NCBI GenBank assembly: GCA_937924755.1
Contig: CALEVZ010000001.1
Coordinates: forward strand, 30,045-94,044
DNA: 64,000 bases
Source of the DNA: an uncultured bacterium
Lineage (GTDB): Bacteria; Acidobacteriota; Thermoanaerobaculia; Thermoanaerobaculales; Thermoanaerobaculaceae
Direction of reading: 5' to 3'
Within the stretch, counting starts at the first letter, position 1, and each line of letters opens with the position of its first letter. The notes beneath the pieces are model-generated. The model made no database searches. It had not been told where the DNA came from and saw nothing but the letters and a program-made list of their open reading frames with translations. Both the position numbers and the translations under genes were made by a program. Of the stretch, positions 53,499-62,191 are shown one piece after another.

Positions 53499-54347
53499 TC
53501 ACGGCGCCGCCGCCGAAGAATCCGAGCGCCGGGCGACTTCTTCGAGGACGTCCACGATTTCCTCCACGTCCAGCTCCCCGACGTAGCGCACGCCGTTGAT
53601 GAACAGCGTCGGCGTCTCGGTGACGCCGTTGACGATGCCCTCTTTCTTGGCGGCCACCACCGCCTCGCGGGTGGCCTCGCTGGCGGCCTCGGCGGCCAGG
53701 CGCTGCGTCTCGAGGCCGGCTGCCCGCGCCCAGCGCTCGGCCGCCGCCGCTGAATCCTCTGGGAAATCCCGGTAGGCGGCCAGCATGTACGGCCACAGCC
53801 GTCCCTGAGCGGCGGCCGCCTGCCAGAGCAGCGCCGCCTCCGCCGCCCCGGGGTGACCGCGGATGGGGAAGATGCGCAGGGCAAGCCGCACCTGACCGCG
53901 CAGCGAGCCGGTGGTGACGGCGGTGTGCAGGGCGGGGACGAGGCGGGCGCAGTAGGGGCAGCGGGGGCAGGCGTAAATCACCACGGTCACCGGGGCGTCC
54001 GCCTCGCCGGCCGCCGGCGCGCCGGCCAGGTCGATGACCGCCGCTTCGCCGCCGCCGAGGACGCTGCGGGCGCGGCGGGAGAGGGCGCGGCGAATGCGCT
54101 CGTCGTCCTGCCCGGCGACGACGCGCCGGCACACGTTGGCGGCCAGTCGCCCGGCCAGCGGGCAGGGCTGCGGCGCGCGCAGGCAGGCGGCGATGGTGTC
54201 GTCGCAGCACTCGTAGGGGTAGAGGGAGTCGAGCAGGCGCAGGGCACGAGCCCGTTCGGAACCGGCAAGGCCGGCGCAGGGATCGGGCAACGGCGCGGCC
54301 GGGCCCACGGCGGCGGACAGCAGCACGGCGACCAGGAAAAGGGTCAT
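53499..54347 (-). CDS. DsbA-like periplasmic thiol oxidoreductase
   Basis: 282 residues from the ATG at 54347. Signal peptide TLFLVAVLLSAAVGPAAP. An N-terminal Cys-rich helical segment (YPYECCDDTIAACLRAPQPC) precedes the DsbA fold: TVVIYACPRCPYCARLVPAL (about 122-141; active CxxC within CPRCPYC), a helical insert, and the cis-proline region TETPTLFINGVRYVGELDVEE. Forms or rearranges disulfides outside the cytoplasm. It overlaps the MauE-like gene by 4 nt, so the membrane protein probably recycles it. Confidence 0.87.
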   Translation of the reverse strand: MTLFLVAVLLSAAVGPAAPLPDPCAGLAGSERARALRLLDSLYPYECCDDTIAACLRAPQPCPLAGRLAANVCRRVVAGQDDERIRRALSRRARSVLGGGEAAVIDLAGAPAAGEADAPVTVVIYACPRCPYCARLVPALHTAVTTGSLRGQVRLALRIFPIRGHPGAAEAALLWQAAAAQGRLWPYMLAAYRDFPEDSAAAAERWARAAGLETQRLAAEAASEATREAVVAAKKEGIVNGVTETPTLFINGVRYVGELDVEEIVDVLEEVARRSDSSAAAP

Positions 54348-54823
54348 GGCGGGACTCCCTTGCGGATCAGATGCGCCACGCTCAGGCGGGCGCGATCGAA
54401 GACGGCGACGTGGACGGCCATGGCGAGCCACACCAGGTCGCGCAGCACGGTGCGCCAGGAGATGGGGTCGGACTCGGCCGCCTGCGAGGCGAAGCAGCCG
54501 CAGGACATGTCCAGGCCGCGCACCAGGGCGAGGACGAGGGCGAGGAGAAAAACGGCCATGAGTGCGGCCACCACGATGGCCGCCGGACGCACGCGCAGCC
54601 CGGCGAGGAGGAGAGCGCCGGCGACGATTTCGATCCAGGGAAGGGTGATGGCGGTCAAGTTGACCAGCCCCAGGGGCAGGATCTCGTAGGTCGCCACGTC
54701 CAGCGCAAAGGCCGCGGGATCTGCGACCTTGTGCACCGCGGCGTAAAGGAACAGGACGCCCAGGTACAGACGCAGCGGCACCGCCAGCCAGGCGTGCCCG
54801 CGCCAGCCGCCCAGCGCTCTCAT
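54344..54823 (-). CDS. MauE/DoxX-like redox-associated membrane protein
   Basis: 159 residues, four membrane helices (RLYLGVLFLYAAVHKVADP, LVNLTAITLPWIEIVAGALLLAGL, AAIVVAALMAVFLLALVLALV, WRTVLRDLVWLAMAVHVAVF). MAxHKxxDP and the short loop RGLDMSCGCF (about 104-113) are hallmarks of the MauE branch. MauE acts in disulfide formation of methylamine dehydrogenase and, in homologous operons, feeds electrons to thioredoxin-like partners; the CGC pair is the likely redox site. Lies between the rhodanese-like and DsbA-like genes, overlapping both. Confidence 0.82.
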   Translation of the reverse strand: MRALGGWRGHAWLAVPLRLYLGVLFLYAAVHKVADPAAFALDVATYEILPLGLVNLTAITLPWIEIVAGALLLAGLRVRPAAIVVAALMAVFLLALVLALVRGLDMSCGCFASQAAESDPISWRTVLRDLVWLAMAVHVAVFDRARLSVAHLIRKGVPP

Positions 54824-55299
54824 GGCCGCCCGCCGTGGGCGGCCGCCAGCGCCGGCGCCCCGCCGTGCACGAAGAAGACGTTGCGGATGCCGCGCCAGGC
54901 CAGCTCCCGGGCGAGCTGTTCGCCGGAGTCGGGCCGCTGCCCGTCGCCGACCACCACCACGCGGGCGGCGCGGGCGGCGGCGACTTGCCGCACATCGGCA
55001 GCGGCAACCTCTTGGAGGTAATCGTAGGGGATGATCAGGCGCGGCACGAGCGGCAGGGAGCGGCTTTCGGCGGCATTGAGGGCGCTCACCAGCACCGTGC
55101 GCGGGTCGTTGAGCGCGGGGTCGTGGGGGTCGAGGGGGGTCGCCTCGCCGATCGGCTCGGGGCACGGGACGAGGGTTTCGTAGGCAGCGGCGGCGCGCCA
55201 CGGCAGGGGGTCCGACCGGACCAGGTTGGCGGCGAGGCCGAGAGCGCCGCCCGCCAGCACGAGGGCGGCCGCCTCGAGGCAGGCGCGTCGCCAGGGCAT
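54820..55299 (-). CDS. Membrane-anchored rhodanese-like domain without active-site Cys
   Basis: 159 residues from the ATG at 55299 (GGAG upstream; ATG 55326 is possible). One N-terminal membrane segment (ACLEAAALVLAGGALGLAANL), then a rhodanese-like fold: DPRTVLVSALNAAE, IIPYDYLQEVAAADV, AARVVVVGDGQRPDSGEQLARELAWRGIRNVFFVHGG. In active rhodaneses the loop after the VVV strand has a Cys; here it is GDGQRPDS with none, so sulfur transfer is unlikely. It overlaps the MauE-like gene by 4 nt. Probably a structural or binding partner of the redox pair. Confidence 0.7.
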   Translation of the reverse strand: MPWRRACLEAAALVLAGGALGLAANLVRSDPLPWRAAAAYETLVPCPEPIGEATPLDPHDPALNDPRTVLVSALNAAESRSLPLVPRLIIPYDYLQEVAAADVRQVAAARAARVVVVGDGQRPDSGEQLARELAWRGIRNVFFVHGGAPALAAAHGGRP

Positions 55300-55329
55300 G
55301 GGCGGGGACTCCTGGCCGCGCGCCATCCC

Positions 55330-56871
55330 CTAGACTCCGCAGCTCGCCGCGCGGCGCAGCTCTTCGTCCTGGCGCAGCAGATCCAGCACGCGCCCGTCCA
55401 GATCGTCGTCACCCCCCAGCCCCCAGGGCAGCGGCACGTGCTCGGCGGGTCTGACCGTGCGTGCCGTGCCGGCGAACCCCTCCCCCTGCCAGCGCACCTT
55501 GACGGTGATGCGTCGCTCGCGGTAGTCGAAGTCGAAGCCGGGCAGACGATCGGCGGTGGAGTCCTGACGCGCCGCCTCGACGCCCAGGCCCACCCGGAGA
55601 TTGCGGCGGGGGGGGCTCCAGGCGGTCAGGGTGAGCCGGCCGGTCACGTCCCGGCGCCGGTCGGTGGTGCCGTGCGCCAGCAGGCCGGCGAGTCCGCCGG
55701 AATGGTGGTAGGTCGTCAGGCCGGCGGAGGCGGTGGCCTGCAGGGTGGCGCCGCGTCCCAGCGGCAGCCGGGAAGCCGCCACCAGGAGAGCGCCGCGCAG
55801 GTCGTACGCCGGACTGTCCGCGTCATGGAAGCGCAGCGTCGCGCCCAAGGTGAAAGCGCCGGCCCGCGCCGCCCCGCCCAGCTCGGCCTCCCAGCGGGTG
55901 CGCGCCGGGTCGCGGAAGCGCCGCCGTCCCACCGCCGCCACCACCGCCGTATCGCCTTTCAGCTCCCTTTCCAGCTCGCCGCGGACGGCGGTGTAGTAGC
56001 GGCTGGCGGGTTGTTGCGGGAGGCTGAGCAGCTCTCCGGCGAGGAACGCCGACGTCCGCGCCCCCAGCAGACCCCCCAGGCGGGTGCGTCCCTCGAGGTA
56101 AGAGAGCTCCCGTGCCGCGGCATCGCGAAGCCCCAACCCCCGCACGGACACCTCGGCCACCGGCCTGGCTGTCATCCCGCGGCCCGTCCAGCGGGCGTCG
56201 CCGCTGATCCGGGCCAGTCCTCCGGGGGGAGCAGCGCGGCCGGGATCGGCCGGGGAGCCGGCCAGGGAGTTGGAGGTGTAGCCCGTCTGCGCCTCGGCGG
56301 TGAGTGTGAACGGCGCGCTCCGGCCGGGGTCCGCCCGGCGGGTGAGCGCACGCCACGCGGCCCGGTCCTCCGGGTACAGCCCGGCGCGGCCGTCCACGAG
56401 CTCGAGCTCCCGTGCGGCACCGGGGCGGTCCCCCGCGAGCATCGCCGTCCACGCCCTCAGCAGGCGGAATCGGTTGGCCAGCGCCGGCGGCGCGCGGGCG
56501 TCGAGGGAAGTGTCCAGCGTCCGTCGCGCCAGGGCCAGGTCGCCGTCCTGCAGGTACAGGAGCGCCCTCCAGGCGGCGGCGTCGGCGTCGCCGGGGTGGC
56601 GCGCCAAAGCCCGCTCGGCCCATGCGGTGTTGCCGGCCGCCAGGTAGCTGCGCGCCTCCCACAAAGCGCAGGTGAGCTCGTCGGCGCCGGCCTCGGCGGC
56701 GGCCCGCGCCGCCGCCGCCGCCTCGCGGAAACGGCCGGCGTCGTGCAGGCACGCGGCCAGGCAGAGGGAGGATGGGGCGGCGCCGGTGCACCTCGCCACG
56801 CAGCCGTCGCCGCCGGCCGGGGGTGCGGTGGCGGCCAGCACGAGCAGCACGGCTAGGGGGGTGGTCGCCAT
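55330..56871 (-). CDS. Secreted TPR protein with C-terminal outer-membrane beta-barrel (SLAM-like layout)
   Basis: 513 residues. Signal peptide TPLAVLLVLAATAPPAGG followed by a Cys-rich segment CVARCTGAAPSSLCLAAC. Residues about 40-185 are degenerate TPR (ALWEARSYLAAGNTAWAERAL, AWRALLYLQDGDLALARRTL). From about 190 to 480 alternating strands dominate (FTLTAEAQTGYTSNSLAG, LARISGDARW, LQATASAGLTTYHHSGGL, RNLRVGLGVEAARQD), as in an outer-membrane barrel. TPR plus barrel recalls Slam/DUF560 proteins that export surface lipoproteins; this is a layout match only. The tail ends LLRQDEELRRAASCGV, unlike a barrel signature. First gene of the redox operon. Confidence 0.6.
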   Translation of the reverse strand: MATTPLAVLLVLAATAPPAGGDGCVARCTGAAPSSLCLAACLHDAGRFREAAAAARAAAEAGADELTCALWEARSYLAAGNTAWAERALARHPGDADAAAWRALLYLQDGDLALARRTLDTSLDARAPPALANRFRLLRAWTAMLAGDRPGAARELELVDGRAGLYPEDRAAWRALTRRADPGRSAPFTLTAEAQTGYTSNSLAGSPADPGRAAPPGGLARISGDARWTGRGMTARPVAEVSVRGLGLRDAAARELSYLEGRTRLGGLLGARTSAFLAGELLSLPQQPASRYYTAVRGELERELKGDTAVVAAVGRRRFRDPARTRWEAELGGAARAGAFTLGATLRFHDADSPAYDLRGALLVAASRLPLGRGATLQATASAGLTTYHHSGGLAGLLAHGTTDRRRDVTGRLTLTAWSPPRRNLRVGLGVEAARQDSTADRLPGFDFDYRERRITVKVRWQGEGFAGTARTVRPAEHVPLPWGLGGDDDLDGRVLDLLRQDEELRRAASCGV

Positions 56872-56912
56872 GGCTGTGGCGAGCGCCGCCGATCCACGGC
56901 GGCCTCTGTCAA

Positions 56913-56941
56913 ATTATAGTATTTCACGAAAGAGATGGCAA
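56913..56941 (-). promoter_or_regulatory. Strong sigma-70-type promoter of the redox operon
   Basis: -35 TTGCCA (56936-56941), 17-nt spacer, -10 TATAAT (56913-56918, perfect) on the minus strand; transcript start near 56906, leader about 35 nt. The AT-rich island stands out from the flanks. Confidence 0.8.
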
Positions 56942-57011
56942 CCGTTTTAAGCGGCCTTCGACATGCCCTTCCACGCCGGACGCAGGCAGGGGCGAGAAGC
57001 GTTCGGGCCGA

Positions 57012-58112
57012 TCAGCCGGTGCGACGGCGCGCAAACGCCGTCCCGCCCCGCTCGCCTTGCACCTTCGGTGCCCTGCGGCTCGCTAGGCGGGACGGGGGCT
57101 TGGTGAAGCGGTAGTGGCCGACGTGCCACTCCTCGCCGCCCCCGTAGGCGAAGCACTCGGCGCAGGCCATGAAAAACATGCGCCAGCGCTGCACCCATCG
57201 CTTGACGTGGGCGGCGCCGTAGGTCTCGGCGAGGGCGGCCTGAACGGCGGGGCGGTGGGCGTCCAGGCGCGCCAGCCACGCCTCGAGGGTGCGGGCGTAG
57301 TGGCGGCCGTTGACGACCCACCGCTCGGCCAGAGCCAGGTCGTCCTGGAAGCGGCCGAGCAGGTCGAAGGAGGGCATCAGGCCGCCCGAGAAGAAGTGCC
57401 GGGCCATCCAGTCGAAGCGATCACCTTGCTCGAACGGGTAGGCCAAAGTGCGGTGGCAGAAGATGTGCACGAAAAGCTCGCCGTCGGGGCGCAAGGCGGC
57501 GGCGAGGCGGCGCAGCAGCACGGCGTAGTTGCGCACGTGTTCGAACATCTCCACGGAGACGACGCGGTCGAAGGCTCCCGCCCGGGGTTCGAAACGATTG
57601 GCGTCGGCGGTTTCGACGCGAACGTTTCCGAGTCCCCTGGCCGCCGCGCGGGCGCAGATGAAGGCGCGCTGGGTGGAGGAGTTGGAGACGGCGAGGAAGC
57701 GCGAGCGGGGGTAACGGGCGGCCGCCCAGAGGGTGAAGGATCCCCAGCCGCAGCCGAGGTCGAGCACATCCTGGCCGTCCTGCAGGCGCGCCCGCGCGGC
57801 GGTGAGGGCAAGCATCGCCTCTTCGGCCTGCGCCAGGTCGGTGACGCCGTCCTCCCACAGGCAGCAGGAGTACTTCAGCCAGGGCCCCAAGACAGTGGCG
57901 AAAAACGACGCCGGCACCTCGTAGTGCTGGCGGTTGGCGGCTTCCGGCACGAGGGCCACGGGGCTGGCGCGCAGCGCCTCCACCAGGTGCTCCACGCCCC
58001 CCGGGCGGGCCGCCTCCTGCTGCAGGCGCCGGCGCAGCAGGCGCCGGATGCCCAGGCGGATCACCGTGTCGGGCAGCAGCCCCGACTCCGCCAGGGCGAG
58101 CAGCGGACTCAT
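57012..58112 (-). CDS. Second CFA-synthase-family methyltransferase
   Basis: 366 residues from the ATG at 58112. SAM-dependent methyltransferase of the cyclopropane-fatty-acid synthase superfamily: RQHYEVPASFFATVLGPWLKYSCCLWEDG, VLDLGCGWGSFTLWAAARYP (about 119), VVSVEMFEHVRNYAVLLRRLA, FCHRTLAYPFE and DWMARHFFSGGLMPSFDLL. It lacks the YCEAGF Cys segment of true CFA synthases and is nearer to the branch that contains fatty-acid methylases such as UfaM of Rhodobacter; that match is from memory. Overlaps the upstream cfa gene by 4 nt. The long open frame upstream of 58112 is antisense-type overlap and is not used. Confidence 0.85.
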   Translation of the reverse strand: MSPLLALAESGLLPDTVIRLGIRRLLRRRLQQEAARPGGVEHLVEALRASPVALVPEAANRQHYEVPASFFATVLGPWLKYSCCLWEDGVTDLAQAEEAMLALTAARARLQDGQDVLDLGCGWGSFTLWAAARYPRSRFLAVSNSSTQRAFICARAAARGLGNVRVETADANRFEPRAGAFDRVVSVEMFEHVRNYAVLLRRLAAALRPDGELFVHIFCHRTLAYPFEQGDRFDWMARHFFSGGLMPSFDLLGRFQDDLALAERWVVNGRHYARTLEAWLARLDAHRPAVQAALAETYGAAHVKRWVQRWRMFFMACAECFAYGGGEEWHVGHYRFTKPPSRLASRRAPKVQGERGGTAFARRRTG

Positions 58113-59350
58113 GGCGATACCGCCGTGCGGGGAGCCTCGCCGGCCCGCCGCAGGACGAGGATGTGGTCGTTGATGATGCGCTCCGCGAACCCGGCTTCGC
58201 AGTAGGCCAGGTAGTACTCCCAGCGGCGCAGGAACGCCTCGTCGAAGCCCAGCGCACGGGCCTGGGAGCGGCGCGCGAGAAAGGCCTCCCGCCAGTGTCG
58301 CAGGGTCGGCGCGTAGTGAGGCCCGATGTTCTCGATGGATTCGATGACCAGCCGGGTGCGCGCCGTCGCCTGGGCGATGGCCGCCAGAGACGGCAGGTGC
58401 CCACCCGGGAAAATGTACGTTTGAATGAAATCGGGGTTGGCGCGGTAGGAGTCGTAGCGATGGTCGGGGATGGTGATGGATTGCACGACGGCGGTGCCGC
58501 CGGCGGCGAGCAGGCGGTCGAGCGCGGCGAAAAAGTCGGGCAGGTGCGCGTGTCCCACCGCCTCGAGCATCTCGATGGAGACCACGGCGTCGAACGATCC
58601 CGTGCAGTCCCGGTAATCGCGCACCTCCACGCGCGCCGCCGGCGCAGAGGCGGCCAGGCGGGCACGCGCATACTCCGCCTGGGCCTGCGAGAGAGTGATT
58701 CCCACCGGGGTGCACCCCCTCTCGGCGGCGAGCTCGAGGAAGCTCCCCCAGCCGCAGCCGATTTCCAACACGCGCAGACCGGGGGCGAGACCGGCCAGGG
58801 CGGCGATGCGGCGCAGCTTGCGTTGCTGCGCCTCGTGCAAGGACTCGTCGGGGTGCGCGAAGATGGCGCACGAGTAGGTCATGCCGGCATCGAGCCACAA
58901 CCGGTAGAAGTCGTTGGAGAGGTCGTAGTGGGCGGCGACGTTGCGCCGCGCGCCGGAGCGGGTGGGGCGCCGCGAGGCGTGCAGCAGGCGGCGGGCCAGG
59001 CGCAGCGCGGCGACGCCCCGCGCGGCGCCGGCCAGCCGTGCACCGGCGCGCACGAACAGGCGCAGGAGGGCCGTGAGATCGTCGCTGTCCCACTCCCCGG
59101 CGGCGAACCCCGCCCCGAACCCCACGTCCCCGGCCAGGGCGAGGCGGCGGAAAAGGTTCCAGTCGTTCACCCGAAGGGTCACGGCGGGAGTGCCGGGCGG
59201 GCCGCAGAGCTCGGCCCCGCCGTCGGGTAGGACGAGACGCAGGGGGCCTTCGGGCAGGTCGGCAAGAAGGGCCCGCACGCGTCGGTAAGAGAGCGCCACC
59301 AGGCCCCGGGGGAGCAGCGGTGAGACGGCGGAGCGTGTGGTGTCGCTCAT
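58109..59350 (-). CDS. cfa: Cyclopropane-fatty-acyl-phospholipid synthase
   Basis: 413 residues from the ATG at 59350. Adds a methylene from SAM to the double bond of membrane phospholipid acyl chains. N-terminal lipid-binding domain (LRVNDWNLFRRLALAGDVGFGAGFAAGEWDSDDLTALL), then AAHYDLSNDFYRLWLDAGMTYSCAIF, SAM site VLEIGCGWGSFLEL (about 198), SIEMLEAVGHAHLPDFFAAL, DPF-type FIQTYIFPGGHLPSL and the bicarbonate-site/Cys segment YYLAYCEAGF (about 383). All hallmarks of Cfa are present. Overlaps DUF1365 by 4 nt. Confidence 0.94.
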   Translation of the reverse strand: MSDTTRSAVSPLLPRGLVALSYRRVRALLADLPEGPLRLVLPDGGAELCGPPGTPAVTLRVNDWNLFRRLALAGDVGFGAGFAAGEWDSDDLTALLRLFVRAGARLAGAARGVAALRLARRLLHASRRPTRSGARRNVAAHYDLSNDFYRLWLDAGMTYSCAIFAHPDESLHEAQQRKLRRIAALAGLAPGLRVLEIGCGWGSFLELAAERGCTPVGITLSQAQAEYARARLAASAPAARVEVRDYRDCTGSFDAVVSIEMLEAVGHAHLPDFFAALDRLLAAGGTAVVQSITIPDHRYDSYRANPDFIQTYIFPGGHLPSLAAIAQATARTRLVIESIENIGPHYAPTLRHWREAFLARRSQARALGFDEAFLRRWEYYLAYCEAGFAERIINDHILVLRRAGEAPRTAVSP

Positions 59351-60126
59351 GACGGCTCCTCGAGGAGCGACGGCGGCGGCGCCGGCTTGCGGTAGAAGGG
59401 GAGGCGCTTTCCCCACAGGCGCAGTGCCTGCCAGTGGATGGCGGCGATAATCTGGAGGGTGGAAAGCGGCACGGCGGCGAGGGCGGCGAGCAGGGTGCCG
59501 GAGGTGAGCGGTTCCCGCCGGGCGGTGAAGCCGGCCCACAAGGCGAGCTGCTCCTCCTGCCGCAGCTCGACGTGCACAGCGAGGCGCTCCCCGGGTGGGG
59601 TGAACGTGAAGTGGTAGCGGCCGGCCACGGGAAAGAAGGGCGACACGTGGAACACCTTGTCGGCTTCGGCGCGCAGGCCGTCACCTTCGCAGCGCAGCTC
59701 GGTGAGCAGGTAACAGTGCCGCTCGCCGAAGGTGTTGTTCACCTCGGCCACCACAGTGCGCAGGTGATGCTCCCCGTCGAGGCAGAAATAAAAGGATACG
59801 GGGTTGAACACGTACCCCGCCACCCGCAGGCTGGTCAGCAGCAGGGTCGGACCGCCGGGGGGCTCGATGCCGGCACGGTGCAGCAGGCGGGCGAGCTTTT
59901 CCTGCACCGGTGCATCCCCCTCGTGGAGGTGGTCGCGGTCGTACAACGTGGTCAACGCCGGATGGTTGTAGCCGAACGGCCAGACTCTTTCGTCGAGGGC
60001 GGTCAGCTCGTCGAGGTTGAGCAGCACCTGGTAGGTGCGGTAAGCGAAGGCGTGGGGCTGGACGGCGCGCCGCACGTGGCGCACCGTGCCCCGGTAGAGG
60101 GCCGAGGAGACGTCCTCGACTCTCAC
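59347..60126 (-). CDS. DUF1365 protein of the fatty-acid modification cluster
   Basis: 259 residues from the GTG at 60126. SALYRGTVRHVRRAVQPHAFAYRTYQVLLNLDEL is the family start; also FGYNHPALTTLYDRDHL, LLTSLRVAGYVFNPVSFYFCLD and VHVSPFFP-type KVFHVSPFFPVAGRYHF. DUF1365 genes nearly always sit between an FAD oxidoreductase and cfa, and loss-of-function work links the cluster to modified fatty acids and singlet-oxygen response in some Proteobacteria; the enzymatic step is unknown. Overlaps both neighbours by 4 nt. Confidence 0.92.
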   Translation of the reverse strand: MRVEDVSSALYRGTVRHVRRAVQPHAFAYRTYQVLLNLDELTALDERVWPFGYNHPALTTLYDRDHLHEGDAPVQEKLARLLHRAGIEPPGGPTLLLTSLRVAGYVFNPVSFYFCLDGEHHLRTVVAEVNNTFGERHCYLLTELRCEGDGLRAEADKVFHVSPFFPVAGRYHFTFTPPGERLAVHVELRQEEQLALWAGFTARREPLTSGTLLAALAAVPLSTLQIIAAIHWQALRLWGKRLPFYRKPAPPPSLLEEPS

Positions 60127-61382
60127 TGAAAGCCCACTCCCAGCTCGGCGGCGACGCGCACGGCGGCGGCCAGGCCGTCTTCGTGGAACCCCCAGCCGTG
60201 ATAGGCGCCGCAAAACCAGGTGCGCCTGACGCCGTCCAGGCGCGGCAGATCGCCCTGGGTGGCCAGGCTTGCGGCGGTCAAGATGGGGTGGCGCATGGTC
60301 GTCTCGAGCACGATGGTCTCCCTCGCCGGAGGGTTGATGGGATTGAGGGTCACCAGATACTGCCGCCGGCTGCTGACCTCCTGTAGGCGGTTCAACAGGT
60401 AGGTGACACACACTTCTTCCCCCGGTCGGACGCACTGCCGCTGCAGCACGTTCCAGGCGGCGTGGGCGGCGGGACGGGAGGGCAGCAGTGACGCATCGGT
60501 GTGCAGGACCACGCGGTTGGAGGAGTAGGCCCAAGGTCCGAGCAGCTCCCGCTCCTCCGGGGTGGGGTCGACGAGCAGCTGCAGTGCCTGATCGGCGTGG
60601 GTGGCGATCACCACCCCGTCGAAACTCTCGCTGCCGCCGTCGGCGAAGTGGAGGCGGACTTCAGCTTCTCCTCGCTCGACGGCGGTCACCCTGACCCCGG
60701 TGCGAATTGCCTCCCCCAGCGGTTCAGCGAGGGCGCGCACGTAGGTGGCCGCGCCCCCCCGCACACTGTACCACTGGTGGTGGGTGGTGATTCCCAGAAG
60801 ACCATGGTTGGACATGAACTGCAGGAGGGAGCGGGCGGGAAACTCGGTGACCGGTCCGGTGCCCGAGGACCAGATGGCCGCCGCCATCGGGTACAGGTAG
60901 TGCCGCGCTGCAGCCCCCGAAAGCCCGGCGCGTGCCAGAAAAGAAGCCAGTGATTCGTCGCCGGCCACACCGCCGTGCGCGAGCGCGCGACGGCCTTGCC
61001 GGTTGAAAGCCACGATGCCGGTGAGCAGCCGCCAGAAGTCGAGGTTGCCGAGGTTGCCGGGCTGGGCGAGCAAACCACGCAGTGAACCGCCGTTGTACTC
61101 CAGGTTGCAGGCGTGGCACGACACCGACAGCGACATGTCGGCGGGGTGCGTGGGAACGGCGAGGCGCGCGAACAGGCGGGAAAGGTTGGGGTAGGTGTGG
61201 TGGTTGAAAACCATGAAGCCGATGTCGAGGGGGTGGGTGAGGGCGCCGTCGGGGACCTCGACGGTCCAGGTGTGGCCGCCCAGGCGTGCGGCCCTCTCGA
61301 CCAGCGTGACGCGGTGTCTTTGCTGCAACAGCCAGGCCGCGCCCAGGCCCGAGATACCGCTGCCGATGACCGCCAGGTTCAT
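60123..61382 (-). CDS. FAD-dependent amine oxidase-like oxidoreductase
   Basis: 419 residues. GMC/amine-oxidase-type flavoprotein with the FAD dinucleotide fold at the N-terminus (AVIGSGISGLGAAWLLQQ, then VTLVERAARLGGHTWT) and the C-terminal FAD contact RTWFCGAYHGWGFHEDGLAAAVRVA. Related to phytoene-desaturase and squalene-oxidoreductase-like proteins and always found with DUF1365/cfa. It may dehydrogenate or isomerise acyl chains. First gene of the four-gene operon; CCGGAGC precedes the ATG and a perfect inverted repeat lies 25 bp upstream. Confidence 0.9.
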   Translation of the reverse strand: MNLAVIGSGISGLGAAWLLQQRHRVTLVERAARLGGHTWTVEVPDGALTHPLDIGFMVFNHHTYPNLSRLFARLAVPTHPADMSLSVSCHACNLEYNGGSLRGLLAQPGNLGNLDFWRLLTGIVAFNRQGRRALAHGGVAGDESLASFLARAGLSGAAARHYLYPMAAAIWSSGTGPVTEFPARSLLQFMSNHGLLGITTHHQWYSVRGGAATYVRALAEPLGEAIRTGVRVTAVERGEAEVRLHFADGGSESFDGVVIATHADQALQLLVDPTPEERELLGPWAYSSNRVVLHTDASLLPSRPAAHAAWNVLQRQCVRPGEEVCVTYLLNRLQEVSSRRQYLVTLNPINPPARETIVLETTMRHPILTAASLATQGDLPRLDGVRRTWFCGAYHGWGFHEDGLAAAVRVAAELGVGFQ

Positions 61383-61405
61383 GAACGTGCTCCGGGAAGG
61401 TGTCG

Positions 61406-61433
61406 GCCCGGCGGAGATTGTACTCCGCCGGGC
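61406..61433. repeat. Perfect 28-bp inverted repeat enclosing a -10-like hexamer
   Basis: Arms GCCCGGCGGAG and CTCCGCCGGGC (11 bp, no mismatch) flank ATTGTA, which on the minus strand reads TACAAT, a good -10. It lies between the fasciclin stop (61457) and the FAD oxidoreductase start (61382). It is either an operator over the lipid operon promoter or a transcription terminator hairpin for the fasciclin gene; no T tract follows on the minus strand. Confidence 0.7.
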
Positions 61434-61456
61434 GGAACCACTCCTTGAGATTGGCG

Positions 61457-61948
61457 CTACCTGGCCGGCGGCAGCAGAACGGTGTCGATGACGTGGATGA
61501 CGCCGTTGGCGGCCTTGACGTCGGCGCTGACCACCCGCGCCCCGTTGACGGTGACGCCGTCGCCCGTGACCGCAATCGCCACGTCGCCGCCTTGCAGCGT
61601 GGTGGCCTTGCGCAGCGCGGCGACCTGGCGGGCCGTGACGCTGCCGGGGACGACGTGGTAGAGCAGGACCTGCTTGAGTCGGGGGACGTCTTTGAGCAGC
61701 GCCTCGACGGTGCCGGCGGGCAGCTTGGCGAAGGCCTCGTCGGTGGGTGCGAACACCGTGAATGGACCCTCCCCCTTTAAGACATCCACCAACCCGGCGG
61801 CCTGGAGGGCGGTGGCCAGGGTGGTGAAGGTCCCGGCGCCCACGGCGACCTGCACGATGTCCTCGCCCCTGCCCTTGCCGTAGGTTTCGGCGACAGTGAC
61901 GCCGGCGGTCAGCAACGTGATGAGGGTGACGGTTGCAAGAGTACGCAT
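61457..61948 (-). CDS. Secreted fasciclin (FAS1) domain protein
   Basis: 163 residues from the ATG at 61948, with AAGGAGC upstream. Signal peptide [20 protein letters not shown]. One FAS1 domain: [58 protein letters not shown] and [17 protein letters not shown]1 domains mediate adhesion or carotenoid/ligand binding. In several bacteria a FAS1 gene accompanies the singlet-oxygen/ECF regulon that also holds DUF1365-cfa, so the pairing here is unlikely to be chance. The gene may be co-transcribed with the lipid operon. Confidence 0.93.
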   Translation of the reverse strand: MRTLATVTLITLLTAGVTVAETYGKGRGEDIVQVAVGAGTFTTLATALQAAGLVDVLKGEGPFTVFAPTDEAFAKLPAGTVEALLKDVPRLKQVLLYHVVPGSVTARQVAALRKATTLQGGDVAIAVTGDGVTVNGARVVSADVKAANGVIHVIDTVLLPPAR

Positions 61949-62083
61949 CGCTGAGCTCCTTTTCCCACGCTTGCCGTTTTGCTCCGGCGCGCGTGTACCG
62001 CAGACAAGGGGCGCGGACGCCGCATCATTTCCAGATTTCATCCAGACACGTCGGGCCTCCCGTCAAGCCGCGTTCATTTGTCG

Positions 62084-62112
62084 ATAATATAAATACTTAC
62101 GAGCTCTGGAAA
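62084..62112 (-). promoter_or_regulatory. AT-rich promoter candidate upstream of the fasciclin gene
   Basis: TTTCCA (62107-62112), 17-nt spacer, TATTAT (62084-62089) on the minus strand, in a conspicuously AT-rich patch; the leader to the fasciclin start would be about 130 nt. Nothing else is seen in the gap 61949-62191. Confidence 0.45.
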
Positions 62113-62191
62113 GGGTCGTGGAACACCCCGGGTGTGGACGTTTTTTCGAATGTCTTGCGGCGATGGCCGGGCGACGGCGGGGGTGGGTCGG

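Noticed and set aside
52105..54210. 701-codon minus-strand frame overlapping three genes
   Set aside because: Arg/Ala-rich low-complexity translation; the DsbA-like and thioredoxin-like genes in the other frames have signal peptides and motifs.
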